DNA from: Flammula alnicola
Taxonomy: Eukaryota; Basidiomycota; Agaricomycetes; Agaricales; Strophariaceae
Assembly: GCA_015499995.1 (NCBI GenBank)
Contig: JADNRV010000052.1
Span: 1-64,000 of the forward strand
Direction: 5' to 3'
DNA length: 64,000 nucleotides
Shown: positions 44,481 to 55,790 of the stretch, piece after piece
Layout of the letters: each line of letters starts with the position of its first letter
Numbering within the stretch: the first letter of the stretch is position 1
Position numbers and translations under genes: made by a program
The notes under the pieces: model-generated
What the model saw: the letters and a program-made list of their open reading frames with translations, nothing else
What the model was told of the DNA's origin: nothing
Database searches by the model: none

Positions 44481-45980
44481 CTAATTAACATCACTAGGTC
44501 TGTAGAGTAACATATTGCCGTCCTGCCATAAGTAGTTCAAGGTCTCGTTTACTTCGATGTCTTTCCATCCCACGTAAGGTAACTCATCGACCGTCCAAGC
44601 AAGTAAGCGAGGGAAAAGGGACTTCGCACGGGCATGAGTCTTCAAGATAGTGAGCGCCCTCTTATGCACATGGAAGGATCCTAACTGTACAGACGGAATC
44701 GAGCGTAGGTGTGGAATTTGCAGGAAATCAACCACGTCTTCGTCGAACATAAAAGACATGAAGAAGTTTATGTTCTGAAGCCGGCACTGTGATTTGGCCA
44801 AGAAATGATCCAATGGAGCGTAGTTACGTGGGCGAAAACCGAGGAATGTGATTTCCAGGAGTTGTAGATTCGGTAGGACCAAGTCGGCGAAAATATAAAA
44901 TGGATCGGCCTCTGCCTGTAGCGTAAGAGATGTGAGGTTGGGTAGAAAAGCAGTGGGATTCAGTAACTTTAATCCGTAAGGCTGAAGACGTTGAGGTAGA
45001 TTGAGTATAGTGATGTTCGACGCAGATGAAGATTGGGATATGTAAGATATAGCGTCCTGAAGCGAAATTGGAGCATCGATGTAGACAGTATCCAACTGTT
45101 TCCATGGGAGGTTGTAGAGGGGAATATTGGCAAACGAGCGATTGCGATTCCAATACACGTGGCGGAGAGGTTTCAGCAAGGCCAAGAGAGAGATAAGAGC
45201 CTGAACGGTGTCCGGCGGGGGGACCGTTTCGGACACGAAGCTAATTTCTAGTTCTTCGAGGAGAGGCAATTCCCAGGCGGGGTCCCGGACTCCTAGCATC
45301 GCGATGAAGTCCTCGGCTAGGTCAGTGTCGAATCTAATGGACAAGGATCGCCACCGGTGAGCCTCCGTTGCGAATAACTGGAACATCTGTCTTGCATGGG
45401 ATGGGTCAAATGCAGGCTCATTTGGCGTGGGGGAGAGGTGGAGATGAAGAGGGGCGCGTAATGACTGCTCCAACCAGTATTTCATGGCTGGAATCTTTGG
45501 AAGAGATCGCCAATCCTGTTGTCCAGAGAGTGATGTCCACAAAGACGACGTAGATTGAGCGACTGCTCTCCAATACCTGCACACCTGGAGGAGATTAAAT
45601 GGCGCGATTCGACCCGAAGAGTAGTCGACTATTAAATGTCGACGTAGGAACTTCTTGGAGAGCCTGAAATATATTCTTTCCCTGGCAACCGTTAATTCGA
45701 AGATTTGGCCCAGGACCTCGAAGGGAAGTTTGTTTGCGTATATCTCAGCATTCTGAAACGTGTTATGAGTCGAAATACAATATAATTGCAGGCGCAATAC
45801 TTTTTCCTGGGTAGATCCCTCTATATATGCTTCAAGCGGTGGGGCGCATGCATCATGAGGTATTATAAGATGGTAATGACGGTTCGACAAGCTATTGGAG
45901 CCTTCCTTGTCGTAAGTGCGATTGCTTGGGCGTGGCTCGAGAGTGGCAGAGCAGTGATCAGTTCGTTCGTGGTCTAGCAT
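44481..45980 (-). CDS. F-box-like protein, type 2, copy b
   Basis: Exons 45980-45801 and 45752-44481 are joined by a 48-nt GTATTG...CAG intron (the frame also stays open without splicing). The F-box-like domain (LPFEVLGQIFEL, then APFNLLQVCRYWRAVA..SLWTSL) is followed by about 370 residues aligned along their length with 29390-30843, including shared blocks such as EAHRWRSL and DLAEDFIA and the ending LFPRLLAW...YVGWKD. It is a probable SCF substrate adaptor. It reads toward the type 1 copy b gene, 135 bp apart at their ends, whereas in the first locus both genes share a strand. Confidence 0.82.
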   Translation of the reverse strand: MLDHERTDHCSATLEPRPSNRTYDKEGSNSLSNRHYHLIIPHDACAPPLEAYIEGSTQEKVLRLQLYCISTHNTFQNAEIYANKLPFEVLGQIFELTVARERIYFRLSKKFLRRHLIVDYSSGRIAPFNLLQVCRYWRAVAQSTSSLWTSLSGQQDWRSLPKIPAMKYWLEQSLRAPLHLHLSPTPNEPAFDPSHARQMFQLFATEAHRWRSLSIRFDTDLAEDFIAMLGVRDPAWELPLLEELEISFVSETVPPPDTVQALISLLALLKPLRHVYWNRNRSFANIPLYNLPWKQLDTVYIDAPISLQDAISYISQSSSASNITILNLPQRLQPYGLKLLNPTAFLPNLTSLTLQAEADPFYIFADLVLPNLQLLEITFLGFRPRNYAPLDHFLAKSQCRLQNINFFMSFMFDEDVVDFLQIPHLRSIPSVQLGSFHVHKRALTILKTHARAKSLFPRLLAWTVDELPYVGWKDIEVNETLNYLWQDGNMLLYRPSDVN

Positions 45981-46623
45981 TCTAGTGGGGGTATTGAAGC
46001 CAGCCTGGGAGTGGTCGTTCAGAATTATAGATAAATTTTTAATTGTTCACCCACATGTATGTGCGTCTGCTCTTTGACTGAAGTCGATCGCTTTGTCAAT
46101 TTATGTTGACAATAAGCGAGACGAGGTAGGACGATTGCGGGGATCAGGTATCAATATGCAGTTCGTATTGACATTGTCGTCAAGGTCACATAATAAGATA
46201 GAAGTAGAGTCTGAAGTTTGAACCCCGATATAGGCAGACTAAGGCCAGCCTTCCCTCCACAACTCCCGGGCCAATTGTTTTGCACGTTGCAACGCCACAA
46301 TTATTGGGCGGTCATAATAGATTCCGGAAGGTCAGCTTGAGGAGTCTGACGTCAAATAGTTGCACCTTCAAGTTCTGGCTTGTGGCTTGCAATGCCTCTG
46401 AGACGAATCGATGTGGTGAACCCTAATAGCAGTGAAAAATCTGAAAGCCAGAGAGTCTAGACGTGCATCATCGTGTGATATTTATATAATGTTATCACGT
46501 TGCAGAGTTTCCCAGCGGCCGACTCACGCATTGACAACGCACATCCTCTCATGTCACAACTTCTCCCAAGCTCTTGTGTTTCCCTTTTCTCACAGCGCGA
46601 ATGCTCTCTGGCCTCTTTAATCC
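45981..46623. other. Intergenic, nothing recognised
   Basis: Divergent promoters for the type 2 F-box gene and the EEP-family gene should lie here. No motif stands out. Confidence 0.5.
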
Positions 46624-47962
46624 ATGCGATTTGTCACTTATAATCTCCGCTTTGACTCTAAACCGGACAACATCACAGTCCAGCAATCATTAAACGCGCT
46701 AGCGTCAGTGGACCCTTTGCAACAACCGACTTTTTTCAATATCACGAAAGAGCAGCCATGGAGTGTACGTCGATTAAGGGTCGCCGACCTGCTCTTGAGC
46801 GAGAATATTGTGCTGGCAGGTACGGATACCTTTCCCTATCTTTCTTATCAGAGACGATGATAAGTCGTACAACTTACAGGCTTTCAAGAGGCCCTGATCC
46901 GGCAAGTACGCGATCTGGCTGAGCTGTTGGGAGATGAATGGGCATGGGTACACACGAATCGTTTCACAAGCCAGGGATTATTTGTGACAACCTGCTCAAC
47001 TTTCAGACTGGCGTTGGTCGCGACGATGGGTTGGACGGCGGAGAGTTCAGCCCCATTTTTTACCAACGGCAAGTACTAGTCATACAAGTTGCAAATCCTA
47101 ATTCCGGGGCTAAAGAAAATCGCAATCACAAATCAGGACTAAACTGAAATTATTGTCCAGCGAATCTTTCTGGCTCTCGTAGGCAACCTTTTCTCTCTGG
47201 TTTTTCTAATTAAGACCATCGTTATCTAGCAATACACCTTTCGAACCCTCCAGATTCCCCCATGCAGGATCAATCCGAGTCTGCACAGTCGCCCATTTTG
47301 TCACCATGAATCCCAAGTCTCATCCTCGAGAATTTACTGTATTGAATACTCACTTGGATGACCAATCTGATGACCAGAGAAGGCTTGGGGCGTCTCTCTT
47401 ACTCACAAGGGCGCATTTTGCAGCCGTGAAGACAAATTCCCCGGTGTTCACCTTTGGAGACCTCAATAGGAATGTTCCAATGTTCATCCATCACGCGGGA
47501 CTAGACGAAACTGACAAATTTTACCCATTGCAGTCCTTCGACGGGAGCCGACTCTGGAGCATACAAAATTATAACTGGAGAAATTACTCCAGTAGCGATC
47601 AGTAAGACATTCGCCGAGAAATTCGCCGTCGATGCAGACCAAGAACCTGGTTTCAAAATGCTCGACTTGCGCGCTGAGGCACCGCGGCGTAGTGTATCAG
47701 CAAATTTCGCGACTTTCACTGGATTCTCGTTGCCCAACAACACTTCTCCTTGGACAAGGATTGATTTTATATTTGGTGGAAGCAATCTCGGATGGTGAAT
47801 CCAACCTTATTTTCGGTTTTCATAATCCCCACAACTGACGATCCAATGACGATCATCAACTTAAACAGGAATGCGACTGGATATAGAGTCGGAACTTCGC
47901 TTTCAGACGATGGTATGCTGGCCAGCGACCATAGACCTGTATTTGCAGATGTAACCCTTTGA
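46624..47962 (+). CDS. Endonuclease/exonuclease/phosphatase-family protein
   Basis: Seven exons (46624-46819, 46880-46947, 47007-47068, 47161-47178, 47231-47469, 47534-47794, 47869-47962) rebuild a complete EEP fold: N in VTYNLRFD, E in FQEAL, GVGRDDG, ESFWLS, THLDD, D and N in GDLNS, ATFTGF, RIDFIF and the final SDHRPV. These are the metal-dependent phosphoesterase residues; the substrate is unknown. The frame is kept only if intron 3 is GC-AG (GCAAGT donor, 47069) and intron 5 starts GA (GAATGT, 47470), where GTATGT would be normal. The second is probably a mutated donor, so this allele may be impaired. The start follows a canonical position before the motif. Confidence 0.78.
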
Positions 47963-48626
47963 ATAATCCGATGAGGCTCCTTACATTCGTATGCGTCGAT
48001 TGCCATCGGGCTGCCAAATACAAAGGTCCGGACTCCGGGGCCATTACCTTTGTGCGTGCTGAGATTGCGGTGCAGTGTTTGTCTTGAGATATACATATAA
48101 TGGGTGCGGCCACTCGTAGATTTTTGGCTCGACTGTGCCTTGTTTTTAAAACAAGGCACGCCGGCGGTAACCTTGTCCACTCTTTCAACAGAATTTGACC
48201 TTCGTTCCTCCATTGAAGCTCGCCGGCTGCGCTGCTTTTCAATGACTGTGGAGCTAGATTTATTGGGCATCTGCTGTAGCAACTAGATCGCTTTCTTTTT
48301 CCTTTCCTCGTTCCAGGCTGGACGATTCAGGTCGAGCGTACATGGTTACCTTTGCCCCTTTGACGCTGGTCATTCGTCCGTCATTCGTCAATGATCTTCC
48401 TCTTGTTCCAGGACTTGGCGCCTGTTGTTCTCGATCTCCATAAATACCTGTGGCATCCTCCTTAATACCCTTTTCAACGTTCTTTTCCCTACATTTAACG
48501 CTTGTTGGAATTTTTATTTCCTACGTATACCATCGTCAAGACCCGTGAAAACTCTCTCTCTACACCACTGCGCCACTCGATCGGAAGACTGGCATACTCC
48601 ACTCTTCTTCTCAAGAGCTGTAGAGC
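47963..48626. other. Intergenic with a 25-bp perfect palindrome
   Basis: GTGCCTTGTTTT-T-AAAACAAGGCAC at 48135-48159 is a perfect hairpin with a one-base centre, 173 bp downstream of the EEP stop. No gene is supported. Confidence 0.6.
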
Positions 48627-49566
48627 ATGGTCTTCGAGACTCAAAAAATATCTCCTCTCCAACGATTGCGTGAACTCGTTCGAAGAGATCCACTTCCTGA
48701 ATACGCGTCGGATGACACGATAGATCCGGGCGAAGCAGTAGTTCAACTGTTGACCAAATGCGTAAGTTCCTCGTCTTCTCACAAATTAGAACATTGTTCC
48801 TCTAATATTTACTGGTCAGACTACATCGGTGCATTCACGCGACTTTAGTCTTCCTTCGCGGACAGAATCCGAGTCCAGTCTGTCTTCATCCTGGAACAAT
48901 CATGCAGACGAGTTGAAGCCTATGGTGATCGCACGGACAGTGAAATCGGACAGCAATAGACTTCCAACATCAACCAACTATGACTCCCATCGACTTTTAA
49001 ATTCGAATTCTCAATTAGACCTGGCTTCATCGTCGGCATATTCGGAAGAATGGTGCCAAGTTGGTCGGGATAACTCTGACCTTTGGCAACCTGATGAACC
49101 TTCTGTCTGTGTCCCGAGTTCGATATATCCCAGTTATAAGCCCCTCATGCTCGAAAGGGACCTTCTCGAAGTGACCCACATTTCGACGAGGGAAGTTGTT
49201 ACTCAGCATGACCTTGTCCACCTACTTTCATATTGGCGACGTACCTTGGTTTGCGCAGAATTCAAGATAAAATGTGGAGATCAACATCTGCTCAAGGTCG
49301 TGGCTACTTTCGAATGTCTGAAGCTCAAGCATTTGAAGCTGACCTCATCCGAATCTAATATCTCACTGGACTTGCTGTGGGGCATTGTCACGGCTCCAAA
49401 TCTCGAGACGCTGCAGATTACTCTCAAAGGCGTTGAGGGTGGATTTCCGGTCCCACAAGTTCCGCCTTTCCTTCGTTCTGAGAAGCCTATGGTGTTAAAA
49501 GTGTATAGAATGTTACAACCAAGAGGTAGATATATCTCAACGCTAACTTGGAAAGATCGTGGGTAG
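48627..49566 (+). CDS. Partial type 1 F-box paralogue lacking the F-box
   Basis: Two exons (48627-48761, 48820-49566) joined by a 58-nt GTAAGT...CAG intron encode about 293 residues. The C-terminal 120 residues (LVHLLSYWRRTLVCAEFK ... LKHLKLTSS ... LETLQITL) align with the C-terminal repeats of the type 1 F-box proteins at 41657-44345 and 26070-28313. The N-terminal part is Ser-rich and unrelated, and no F-box is present. It is either a truncated duplicate or a chimeric gene. It lies 5.2 kb downstream of copy b. Confidence 0.6.
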
Positions 49567-50103
49567 ATATAATATATAAATGTTCTTCTTAATATTTTCA
49601 TACCGGGGCCTGAGATGCACCGACGTGGAACAAAAATTCGATTTAACAGTACAACATATTTTAGCTAATAACACCTGCAACGCAGATTCAATGGCTCCCG
49701 GAATCGACGGATCTGGAAGTTTCCCGGATAGTCTTATGATAAGCCCAGCTGACAGAATGACGATGTAACGTATGCTTACTGTGGGTCTTTAAGTTTACCG
49801 AGTATCCGTTCCCCAGGTGAACTTATGAGTGTTGCTCTCTGAAAAGGTTCCAGATATGGGCTGCTACGACCCACGTACTTATGACTATCGCCTGGAAGCA
49901 CGTTGCCTCTTCCTGCAGCACGACATCGAAGCGTCTTTAAAAGACAATCGGAGTTCAAGACTGCCGAACGGCATGATTCTTTGAATGTCAAAGGCGCCTT
50001 GGGGATGAACACTACATAGCAATCACTTACTCTTCCATTGAGCAAAATATTTAACGCATTGGAGTCTTTATGGGATTTTATGCTCCGGAATGCAAGGGAT
50101 TTA
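49567..50103. other. Intergenic, nothing recognised
   Basis: Short open frames on both strands show no splice signals or recognisable content. Confidence 0.5.
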
Positions 50104-50105
50104 TA

Positions 50106-50691
50106 CAGTCGAACCCCTCATAACCCATACCTCTCGGTGGACGGCCCAGAGTATGGGTTATCAGAGGTTATGGGCTGCGAGAGGGAAGCTAAAAATAGAT
50201 TCGAAAAATATCAAAAAAAATTACGGCCACTGACGGTCGGATTTCTGCTGAAATATGGCGGTTGTCATTCACGAGTGCCTCTAACATGCTTGAAAGGAGA
50301 TCATTCGTCATCTACGCCTTGATGGCCTTATGACGGTGGGCCGGGAGGAGGTTTGACACCATCAGAGTCGTGAGAAAATTATTGAGGGTGGTGCTTTCGA
50401 GGTGGAATTAGGTCAAAAAGGTCAGTTTTGAGCTGTTAAGTGGCTGCTGTGGCGTATCATTTGTGATGGATACCTGACAAAATGATTATTCAACCGCAAA
50501 CCTACGCTTATAGGCCCGATATAGGACCAAAACCTATGGGTTTCGGTCGGGGAGGGGTATGGATTATGGGTTATCGCGGACTTATGGGTTATGGTTGAAA
50601 ATCCCCGCCCACCGACTTGGTGGACCAAAAAATCTATGGGATATAAGGGGTTATGGGTTATCTAAGGCATGGGTTATGAGGGGTTCGACTG
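50106..50691. mobile_element. Pogo/Fot-like MITE, 586 bp
   Basis: Terminal inverted repeats start CAGTCGAACCCCTCATAACC on both strands and are flanked by TA (50104-50105, 50692-50693), as for Tc1/mariner-pogo family elements. The interior repeats an ATGGGTTAT motif several times near both ends. There is no transposase ORF, so it is non-autonomous. Confidence 0.85.
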
Positions 50692-50965
50692 TAGCGAAGA
50701 TTCATTGCCGTTGTAGCTGCGTGCCGCCATCATGCCGCTGGCCAAGAAAAGAAATATTTTAAGGTCCGAATCCGTGTTCTGTGTGCCCTGTCTTCACTTC
50801 CTCTAAAACTCTCCTGAGCTTAGCTCAAATTATCTGTATTCCCAAGTACATGGATATAAGTCCTTGGGCCTAGGAAAGGAGAGCAGTCTGGAGTCTATAC
50901 CTCTTCTTCCTTTGTCTCGTGAGCCAACGGGAAAACACCCGCAATTTGTACCCGCAGCCTTCGTC

Positions 50966-53900
50966 ATGAAATTCAGGTAAGTTTTCTGCCAGTGTTCGAG
51001 GATTCTAGCTCATGGATATGCAGTTCTTCGCTTAAATTCAATGCAGTGTCGGACTGGTGGGATGAATACATTGCGTACGTGGCTTTGTTGAGGTGTTTCT
51101 GCATCGACTGACAGTCCACAGCTACGATGCTCTCAAGAAGTACATCTACCAGCTCGAAAAGCAGCAATATGGGCGTGAATACATACACATTCCAGATCTT
51201 GAATCAACCGAACGAAGCTCGTTGCTTGCAGATACAAGCGGAACAGATGCCATGTTCATACCACTCTTGGACCGCGAGTTGAAGAAGATCAACTTATTCT
51301 ACGAGCAACAGGAAACGGAACTCACGGATGATTTGAATGAGTTGGAGAGGGATGTGGCACTGCAGGATGAAATGGGTCTTCAGGGAGGAGAGCACTACGA
51401 GGATTATGAAGAAGGAGAAGTGGATGACGACGACGAGAGTATTTCGCGCAGTCCGGTGGGCAGACGACGATCCTTGAGCCGACACAGGAAGTCTAGCTCA
51501 GCAGGACAGGCGCGCCGACCAACCAGTATGTCTTGACATTGTCTTGTCTGCACCGCTTCGCTCATACGTCACAGTCAGCGTGAATACCGCAGACCTCAGC
51601 CCTGCCCAGCGCCGACAAAGCATATCATCCATGGAAGAGATGGACGCCAGCTACGCGTCGCTCCGCTCGCCGGTGGCTACGCGAGGCCCTCTCGGAAAGC
51701 TGACGAGCAAATTCAACACTCTCAGAGACAGCTTAGTCTCAACTTCGTCGGGGCCCGACTACACGATTTGGACCGCCCAATCTGACTACGCGTACGATAC
51801 ACGGCTGCTGTACAAGCGGCGAATCACGAACCTATACATCGCGTTCACGAACCTGAAGTCTTACGTTGAGATCAACCACGCCGGGTTCCGCAAGATCATC
51901 AAGAAGTACGACAAGGTCACGGAGTCGGAGCTGAAAGACCGGTACCTGCACACCGTGGTCGAGGTGGCCCCGCCGTTCATGCAGGCCGCGAAGGACAAGA
52001 TCAACGACGCGCTCAACCGTCTGATCGAGCTATACACGAAATGTGTCACGCGCGGAGACAAGGCGATGGCGCGGCAGCAGCTGCGTTTGCACCAACGGGA
52101 GAATATCGCCTGGGAGCGCGACACGGTGTGGCGGCAGATGATCGGGCGGGAACGAAGAGGCGAAGGAGCAGCGGAGGATGCTGCAGGCGCAACCCTTGTT
52201 CAGGAGGCGGAGGCGGCAATTGCGGATATCCCGACGCCCGTGGGCAAGTTCAAGATAACAAAGCGCCGGATCTTCAAGGTCGTCGCGCTCGCCATCTTTG
52301 CATTGTTGTTAAATGTCCAGGTTGTGAAAGGCGAGGAGGCTAATCGTTGCTTCGCTATTCTCTCGTTTTGTACTGTTCTATGGGCTACCGAGGTAAGTTG
52401 CTCTTGTTCAGTTTTTTTCCTCTTTTAATTTGTTACAATACAGGCCATTCCTCTATTTGTGACGTCAATGTTCGTCCCTCTCCTTCTCATCGTGCTCCGC
52501 GTCATCCGCGATGCCGATGGTGTGCGGATGACTCCTATTGATGCTACCAAGTAAGTTACCTTGCGCTGCCTGCTTTTTTAACCCTCACCTATTGGCTTCT
52601 ATTATAGATACGTATTCTCGGTGATGTTCTCGCCGACCATCATGCTCCTCATAGGCGGCTTCACGATCTCAGCGGCCCTCAGCAAGACAAACATCGACCG
52701 CATCCTGATCACGCGCGTCCTAAGTTTGGCCGGCACCCGCCCAAGCACGGTCTTGCTCACCTTCATGGGAGTTTCCTGCTTTGCGAGCATGTGGATAAGG
52801 TACGATATATACTTTTTTACTCCCCTCCCTTTTCTGGCGTCTCGCCTTTTTTTTCTTACCCCCCTTTGTTTTTGTTTCGGCGAAGCTAACGACATGTCAT
52901 TTTGTAACCCCGAAGTAATGTAGCGGCCCCCACACTGTGTTTTACCTTAATACGGGTACGTGGCTTCACTTGACGACTTCTTAGTACATACCGCCTGACC
53001 TCCGCGGCGCTCCATTCTCACGTTTTCGCTGATAATGCTGTCTTGACTTTTTCCAGCCCATTCTACGGACGCTTCCGCCAAGGGCGGCTTTCGGCCCGTG
53101 TCTCATCGTAAGTGGTGTCGTTGTTTAGCAATGGAAAAAATTGAGATGGATTTTTTGACGGCGCCTCCATTTTATTTTACCTTTTTTTAATATCCAATAT
53201 AGCTTGCGATTGCACTAGCGGCGAATATCGGCGGTCAAAGTTCCCCAATCTCGTCTCCACAAAACCTTATTGCGCTGCAATTCATGGAGCCGAAGCTCGA
53301 TTGGGCGTCGTGGTTTGCTGTTTCACTTCCCGTCTCTGCCGTGTCGATATTCCTGATCTGGATCCTCCTTCTCATCTCGTACAAGCCAGCGCGGTCACCC
53401 GATGGGGAAGGCGACATCGAGATCAAGGCGATTCGCCCGACTAGGGAGCCGTTCACGGTCAAACAGTACTGGGTGACCTTTGTGTGTCTCACCACCATCG
53501 CCTTATGGTGCATTGCCCACGCGATCGAAGACTACATAGGCGACATGGGCGTCATTGCCATCCTCCCTGTGGTCGCGTTTTTCTCGACAGGTGTCTTGAA
53601 GAAGGTGAGTTGATGATGGTGGACTTGGGGTCTCCTGACTCCTGTTTTTTCCCCCCTTTCTTTGGTCGATTTCTCTTTCAATTTGGGCCTAAGATATTTC
53701 GGAACAGGATGACTTTGAGAACTTCATGTGGACCATTGTATTCATTGCTATGGGAGGTATCGCATTGGGCAAGGGCGTGACGTCGAGTGGTCTCTTGGAC
53801 GTCCTGGACGATGGCATTCGGCGCCTCGTCGACGGTTTCTCGCTATATAGTGTCGTCATAATCCTATCACCCATTGTATTGGTTAGTACCCATTCTGTTT

Positions 53901-54459
53901 AATGATCCAGCCGAACTGGATGCTGACATGTTCTCCGCTTTATTTTCCAGATCATCTCGACCTTCATCAGTCACACGATAGCCAGCGTCCTGCTCGTCCC
54001 TATTGCCCTAGCCGTCGGCCAGAACCTACCAGGAGAGCATCAAAACCTCCTTATATTTATCACTGCCCTCATTTGCTCAACTGGGATGGGGATGCCTGTT
54101 TCTGGGTTTCCAAATCAGACTGCGTCAGTCCTCTCTTTCTTTTCCGGGAATAGGTCTAATTAAATCTCCTGACAATGTTATTGTTTGTTCTCGTACAACA
54201 GAGCCACTCAAGAGGATGAATTGGGAGAACTCTATCTAAGCAATGTAGATTTTCTCAAAAACGGGGTGCCGGCGAGCATCATTGCTACGATGGTAAGATT
54301 TTTTTTCCTCCGAGTTCATCAAGATTCTGACCGCTTCCCTTCCCATCTACTAGGTCGTATCCACACTTGGGTTTCTACTAATGAATATCATCGGGTAAGT
54401 CTTTATAACGCGATGTGATTTCCAACGAAACAGTAATGATACCTTTGTGCAGGTTATAA
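50966..54459 (+). CDS. SPX-domain low-affinity phosphate transporter (PHO87/90/91 type)
   Basis: Fourteen exons (first 50966-50976, 51024-51074, 51122-51525, 51575-52392; last 54354-54394 and a stop at 54457-54459) encode about 850 residues, the usual length of yeast PHO87/PHO90/PHO91. The N-terminus is an SPX domain (MKFS, DWWDEYIAYD, then NHAGFRKIIKKYDKV), which senses inositol polyphosphates and phosphate status. A basic linker (KITKRRIFK) leads to about 12 membrane segments of the SLC13/DASS type, including RPSTVLLTFMG and FVTSMF. It imports phosphate at the plasma or vacuolar membrane. Micro-exon 1 (11 nt) is consistent with the conserved start. All introns are GT-AG and short. Confidence 0.92.
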
Positions 54460-55790
54460 ATTGCTGCTATCTTAGATATTGACTTGTACGTTGACCATGG
54501 GTTCCATCACGAATAGACAATTGCCCTATGTAGTGTCTTTACACGCCACAATCGCGATTCATTGTTGCGGTCCAGTCCCAATACTTGCCAGCCGCTCTTT
54601 GCCTTAAAAATCTTGATATTCTGCCGGCTACCGCCAAAGTTGTGTCATCGCGAGAATACACACGGCACCTCGTCCGGAACCAAGAGGCTGGTGAAAGATT
54701 TCAATACCCGCAACGCCCTTCACGCGGAACCGGTCCGTCTTTTCTATCTCTCTGTGTGCTAGTGGTTGTTGCGATTTTCTTTGACAGAAATCTAGACGCC
54801 AGGTATATGACATTCCGTTTGGGTATTTTGTATTCGTGTGATTTTCCAATACACGAATGGAGAGCTTAGATTGAGGACTTGTCTGCTCTTTCGCGCGGTC
54901 GTCACGGTCGCCATAATCAAGGTCATGTGTTGAAAACATATCCCTTGGACGGTGGTGCAGGGCTACGGTCACTCACTTCATTGTACTTTATACAGGCGTA
55001 CGGTTCTTCATCATGGCCCTGGAGCGATAGTTATCGCAACCAGGATGGATGATCTTTATAGAACACAAATTGAAAGGTTCAGTCATTTCCCCTTAAGCAG
55101 TTGTCACTAAGAGCGACAGATTGTTTTTAGTCGTGAGTGCCTGTAGATTAGGCCAATCCTCGATTTCCAAATGTGATGGCGGTCGGCTCGGCACCGAGAA
55201 AAATGTGACCTATGAACCTGGGATACCTAAGTAGTTCCGAGGCCCGCTGTATTGTTTTCATCACTTCTTGAAGAAGAGATTGACCATGGACCCATCGCGG
55301 GTTCCAAAGCCTTGGGTAACATCGAAAATGTCGAGAAGGTATAAATGTTATGCCGGCTTTGCTGTTTTCAGTAACCACGTTCACATCCTTCCACGACGTC
55401 AAACATCATCTATCCTTCTACCTCATGGCAACCCCTGCAGCTCTTCGAAGGCAAAGCCATGAGGTGGAGAGTTGTCGCTTTAATTCCGCGGATGACCACC
55501 GTGCATGACTGACTGCCTGAACGAGCTATCTTAGCCTCGGCTAAACATACTTACTAACCAGAACGCCGGTCTAAAGCTTTCGGAAGCCAGCTCACATGTT
55601 AATTCACTCGTGAGTATCGTAACATGATCGAAGGTGCAGGTGCGTATATATGTATGCCAGCGAATTATATGATACATGTGCTGGCTACTAGGGTATAGAC
55701 AAATAGCACGGATATAGGGAAGAATGAAAACAATAGGAAGAGCGAAAGGGTGCTGATAAATACGTAGAAGTAATAAATAATTAACAAACA
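54460..55790. other. Intergenic between tail-to-tail genes
   Basis: Only the 3' regions of the transporter and the APSES gene are expected here. A minus-strand open frame at 55148-55402 has protein-like composition but no supporting signals. Confidence 0.45.
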
